From Paenibacillus helianthi (GTDB lineage: Bacteria; Bacillota; Bacilli; Paenibacillales; Paenibacillaceae), in contig NZ_LVWI01000037.1 in assembly GCF_001909055.1 (NCBI RefSeq), positions 62,001-126,000 of the forward strand: a stretch of DNA of 64,000 bases, in the 5' to 3' direction. The position numbers were made by a program, and so were the translations under genes. The notes under the pieces are model-generated. The model worked only from the letters and a program-made list of their open reading frames with translations. It was not told the DNA's origin and made no database searches. The number at the start of each line of letters is the position of its first letter. Within the stretch, counting starts at the first letter, position 1. Of the stretch, positions 61,390 through 64,000 are shown piece by piece.

Positions 61390-62328
61390 TTAACGCATCT
61401 TCAGCTCAATGCTGCGTGGATCGACGAAGCTGTAGCCTTTGCCTTCAAGTGTAGTCAATAGAGTGTCCAGTGCTTCTACAGTCCAAGGAAGTTCGTGCAT
61501 CAGGATGTTGCTGCCGGAGTGAAGCTGGTCTGTGACGTTCTTGATCAGTTTCGCAGTTTTGCCGGTGTCCTTCTCTTTCATTTCCCAATCCAGTGAACCT
61601 ACAGACCAGGTCATATAGAGCAGGCCGTTCTCGGCTGCAATCTTCTTGCCGACATCACCGCCTGCGCCATGGGGGGGACGGAAAAACTGTGGGGTTTCGC
61701 CAGTAACCTTTTTGACGATATCCTGAACATCCTCAATTTGCTTTTTCACCTCAGCATAGGATTTATCCTTCAGTACGATATGGTCCCAGCTGTGATTGCC
61801 GATAATGCCACCCCGGGTCTGAATGAGCTTGAGAAGCTCAGGATGTTCTTTTACCCGGTACCCGTTCACGAAGAAAATGGCTTTGGCATGGTGCTTGTCG
61901 AGCGTATCCATTAGTGGATTAATCATATCTGCATTCTTTGGGCCATCATCAAAGGTTAGCAGTACCACTTTTTTGCTTATGCCATCCTTGTTCGGAATAA
62001 TGTCATAATTTTTGTTCATGTGATAGAGCAGCGGTATCTCTGCAGCAGCATTGTCAACTGTTGTTTTACTGGTGTCAGTTCCATTATCTGCTGACGACTG
62101 CGGCGTTGAGCTTGCCGATGGAGCCTCTGATGGTACCGTTTCAGGGGTCATGCTTGCTGCAGCACTGGTGCTTGCCTGCGCAGTAGGTTCCGGTGCTGCT
62201 TGGGTTGTAGCCGCTGTAGGCTGCGCTGTCGTATCTGGCCCTGCATTACCATTGCCGCTGTTACTGCACGCAGACAGCAGTAAGACGGACAGCAGCAGCG
62301 CTGATGTTGCTTTAACCACTTTTTTCAT
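61390..62328 (-). CDS. polysaccharide deacetylase lipoprotein (NodB domain)
   Basis: 312 residues. The signal ends in the lipobox LLSAC near residue 21, then a Ser/Thr/Ala/Pro-rich linker (about 25-95) and a NodB domain (about 105-305) with LLTFDDGPKN (catalytic Asp and metal Asp), GNHSWDHIVL (metal His pair), FFRPPHGAGG, TWSVGSLDW and ILMHELPW. It should deacetylate peptidoglycan or another wall sugar on the outer face of the membrane. ATG 62328 starts the lipoprotein signal; the frame is open to 62493 into the divergent gene. Confidence 0.92.
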   Translation of the reverse strand: MKKVVKATSALLLSVLLLSACSNSGNGNAGPDTTAQPTAATTQAAPEPTAQASTSAAASMTPETVPSEAPSASSTPQSSADNGTDTSKTTVDNAAAEIPLLYHMNKNYDIIPNKDGISKKVVLLTFDDGPKNADMINPLMDTLDKHHAKAIFFVNGYRVKEHPELLKLIQTRGGIIGNHSWDHIVLKDKSYAEVKKQIEDVQDIVKKVTGETPQFFRPPHGAGGDVGKKIAAENGLLYMTWSVGSLDWEMKEKDTGKTAKLIKNVTDQLHSGSNILMHELPWTVEALDTLLTTLEGKGYSFVDPRSIELKMR

Positions 62329-62413
62329 CTCGCTTTCTTTTGGTTTGGCTGTATGAGCTGAATTCTTTCCGCGAACACTAAGCATGATTTTACCATACAA
62401 GGAGGTTAGAGAT

Positions 62414-62830
62414 ATGAATACTTCGTCATTTTTGACAGGAGTGCTGATGGGTGCTGCAATTAGTATGATTATGTCCAAAAAACGCGGAGCCATGATATCC
62501 AGTCTGCTTCAGCCGAACGGTCAGATGAATGGGGCGGGTGAAAAAGCAAAGGACAAAATCATGGGCATGGCCATGACTGGTTTTGGCAGTACAGCTTCTG
62601 GTAACGCTACAGCTGGAAATACAGCAACTGGAAACACAAATGCTGGCAGTCATACTGATAACACCACACATGTCTCCCATAGTAATAACGAACACAAGGG
62701 GGAGTCTGCGGTTAAATCCAAAGAAGCCAATCTCAAAATGCTGAAGGATTTCATCCGCAGCAATCCTGAGGTGAAACATGAAGTAGAGCAGATTCTTAAG
62801 GATACACATAGCTCCATACCGGGATTGTAA
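62414..62830 (+). CDS. small hypothetical protein with hydrophobic N-terminus
   Basis: 138 residues. A hydrophobic segment (about 4-23, SFLTGVLMGAAISMIM) followed by SKKRG looks like a membrane anchor. A Gly/Asn/Thr/Ala repeat (GNATAGNTATGNTNAG, about 60-76) leads to a helical C-terminus (KSKEANLKMLKDFIRSNPEVKHEVEQIL). The layout is YtxH-like, but I cannot confirm it. AAGGAGG stands before ATG 62414. It is divergent from the deacetylase gene (85-base gap) and has its own terminator. Confidence 0.8.
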   Translation: MNTSSFLTGVLMGAAISMIMSKKRGAMISSLLQPNGQMNGAGEKAKDKIMGMAMTGFGSTASGNATAGNTATGNTNAGSHTDNTTHVSHSNNEHKGESAVKSKEANLKMLKDFIRSNPEVKHEVEQILKDTHSSIPGL

Positions 62831-62847
62831 ACGCAAAAAGCTGATGC

Positions 62848-62893
62848 AGAATCATTTTGGGGACTAGTCATCCGCAAAATGATTCTTTTTTTC
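62848..62893 (+). terminator. rho-independent terminator
   Basis: AGAATCATTTTG pairs with CAAAATGATTCT, followed by six T. Confidence 0.9.
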
Positions 62894-63061
62894 AAATAAG
62901 AGTGGTATAAAACTCTTTATATTTGGAAAGAAATAATTTTTTATTTACGTGCATTTGCTGTGCCAAAATGATAACATACATACATAGTAACCATTTTTGG
63001 CTCATTACTCGGGACTCATCATACATTATAATAAATGAGCTTGCAAAAGGAGGATCCTGTC

Positions 63062-63676
63062 ATGAGAATAGAGCGATTAAGTCAAGATAAGATACGGATT
63101 TTCCTCACTTTTGACGACCTGAGCGAGCGGGGCATCCAGAAGGAAGATATGTGGCAGGAAGTTCCCAAGGTGCATGACTTGTTTACGGAAATGATGGATC
63201 AGGCGTACAGTGAACTCGGTTTTGACGCTACCGGTCCGCTTGCCGTGGAAGTATTCGCATTGCCCGCGCAAGGTATGGTCGTTATAGTGACTAGAGGAAA
63301 ATATGATCACCATCAGTACGGTGCGTCCGGTGAAGAAGATATGCCCGAAGAGATTTACGAAATGGAAGTTACTCTAGAACAAAGCGACTCCATTGTATAT
63401 GCATTCCGCGACTTTGAGGCTTTGGTTGAAGCGGCTCATGTGCTCCTCGGCAATATTACTTCTCAAGGAAAGCTGTATTCTTATAATGATATATGGTATC
63501 TCTACTTCGATCCGAAGGAATTTGAGGAAACTGCATTGTCCGGGCTTGTAGGAGTTCTCTCCGAGTTCGGGGATTCGTCGCCAGTAACTGAAGCTGTTCT
63601 GGCCGAATACGGTAAGACGGTTATGCCAGAGAATGCGATTGAATTGATCTGCACTCATTTCAAACGCCAGCAATGA
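63062..63676 (+). CDS. MecA/YpbH-family ClpC adaptor protein
   Basis: 204 residues. The N-terminal substrate-binding part starts MRIERLSQDKIRIFLTFDDL; the acidic linker (GASGEEDMPEEIYEM) precedes a C-terminal ClpC-binding domain (about 110-204) with FRDFEALVEAAH and LYSYNDIWYLYFD. MecA delivers ComK and other substrates to ClpCP; YpbH is its paralogue. Length and the place near a ypbG-like gene and prsW agree with the ypbH position in B. subtilis, while the single copy seen here could serve as MecA. AAGGAGG precedes ATG 63062; a TATAAT lies at 63027-63032. Confidence 0.92.
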   Translation: MRIERLSQDKIRIFLTFDDLSERGIQKEDMWQEVPKVHDLFTEMMDQAYSELGFDATGPLAVEVFALPAQGMVVIVTRGKYDHHQYGASGEEDMPEEIYEMEVTLEQSDSIVYAFRDFEALVEAAHVLLGNITSQGKLYSYNDIWYLYFDPKEFEETALSGLVGVLSEFGDSSPVTEAVLAEYGKTVMPENAIELICTHFKRQQ

Positions 63677-63773
63677 CGGTGTGGAGGGGAACAAAGTCAT
63701 CTTTGGCCCTTCCTTTACTTATCGAATTCTGTATATGAAGACATAAAGTCATAGAGCGCAGGGAGGATAATCG

Positions 63774-64000
63774 GTGCTTTTGTTATCGGTCATTTCGTCA
63801 GCAGTGGCACCTGGACTTGCGCTGCTGACTTTTTTCTATCTAAAGGACAAGTATGACCAAGAGCCGCTATTTATGGTTCTGAAGGTGTTTCTGCTGGGGA
63901 TTTTGATTGTTTTTCCTATTATGATCATCCAAAGGGGCCTTGTGCTTGGACTGGACGGCGGGCCCTATGCAGATGCTTTTTTGATATCCTCCGGCGTGGA
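63774..64000 (+). CDS. prsW: PrsW-family intramembrane protease, 5' part
   Basis: Cut by the window end after 75 codons. Begins at GTG 63774, seven bases after GGGAGG. The start VISSAVAPGLALLTFFYLKD, then YDQEPLFMVLKVFLLGI, is the PrsW pattern (B. subtilis PrsW: APGIALL.YFYLKD..DNEP). PrsW makes the site-1 cut in the anti-sigma factor RsiW. Membrane protein. Confidence 0.9.
   Translation, partial: MLLLSVISSAVAPGLALLTFFYLKDKYDQEPLFMVLKVFLLGILIVFPIMIIQRGLVLGLDGGPYADAFLISSGV

Overview
The window looks like a piece of a Paenibacillus (or close relative) chromosome. It has mid-range GC, strong AGGAGG-type ribosome sites with frequent GTG/TTG starts, many sporulation genes (spoVAA, spoVAB, spoVAF, dacB, spmA, spmB, ytfJ) and Firmicute riboswitch and T-box leaders. 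The order spoVA-lysA-ppiB ... rib operon ... scpAB ... ytfI/ytfJ ... dacB-spmAB-rluB-resABCDE ... serA-ypbD-like-ypbG-like-mecA/ypbH-prsW follows the corresponding stretch of the Bacillus subtilis chromosome as I know it. I read the window as a conserved vertical backbone interrupted by accessory islands. No tRNA, rRNA, CRISPR array, IS element or prophage was seen.

Region by region. 1-5.8 kb: end of a secreted protein gene (minus strand), then a YesM/YesN-type two-component system with a solute-binding lipoprotein but no permeases. 6-11.9 kb: spoVAA-spoVAB-spoVAF (SpoVAF carries a roughly 360-residue acidic, repetitive N-terminal extension), lysA and ppiB. 12-25.4 kb: an alpha-mannan/galactomannan utilisation locus. 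It has a GntR/LacI-type regulator, GH125, an ABC importer without ATPase, three GH76 enzymes (one frameshifted), a secreted GH27 and a GH4; the parts fit outside cleavage, import and cytosolic finishing. 25.5-30.2 kb: a large LPXTG adhesin and mscL. 30.3-34.3 kb: FMN-riboswitch-controlled ribD-ribE-ribBA-ribH. 34.5-38.5 kb: scpA-scpB, a ytfI-like gene, an inverted insertion encoding an EndoU-fold nuclease-like protein, and ytfJ. 38.7-48.6 kb: dacB-spmA-spmB, a small amidase-like gene, rluB and resA-resE. 48.7-56.3 kb: glpK and a minus-strand accessory block of a ThDP enzyme, a carboxymuconolactone-decarboxylase-like protein, a STAS-like protein and an atypical KAS III, headed by a cyclic-di-GMP-I (GEMM) riboswitch with its own terminator, plus a chemoreceptor with no extracytoplasmic sensor domain. 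56.3-64 kb: serA under a serine-type T-box leader, a CPBP protease, a metallophosphoesterase, a polysaccharide deacetylase lipoprotein, mecA/ypbH and the start of prsW.

The best candidate for an undescribed system is the c-di-GMP-riboswitch block at 50.3-54.3 kb. Genes of carbon-carbon-bond chemistry (a ThDP enzyme of the acetolactate-synthase fold and a KAS III-fold protein that keeps only the active-site Cys) sit behind a second-messenger switch, beside a chemoreceptor. This suggests, but does not prove, a small acyloin- or ketone-type metabolite or signal made on a motility/sessility cue. Other items worth attention are the SpoVAF extension, the EndoU-like protein whose first catalytic His is replaced by Gln, a putative operator set for the mannan regulator, and several structured intergenic repeats.
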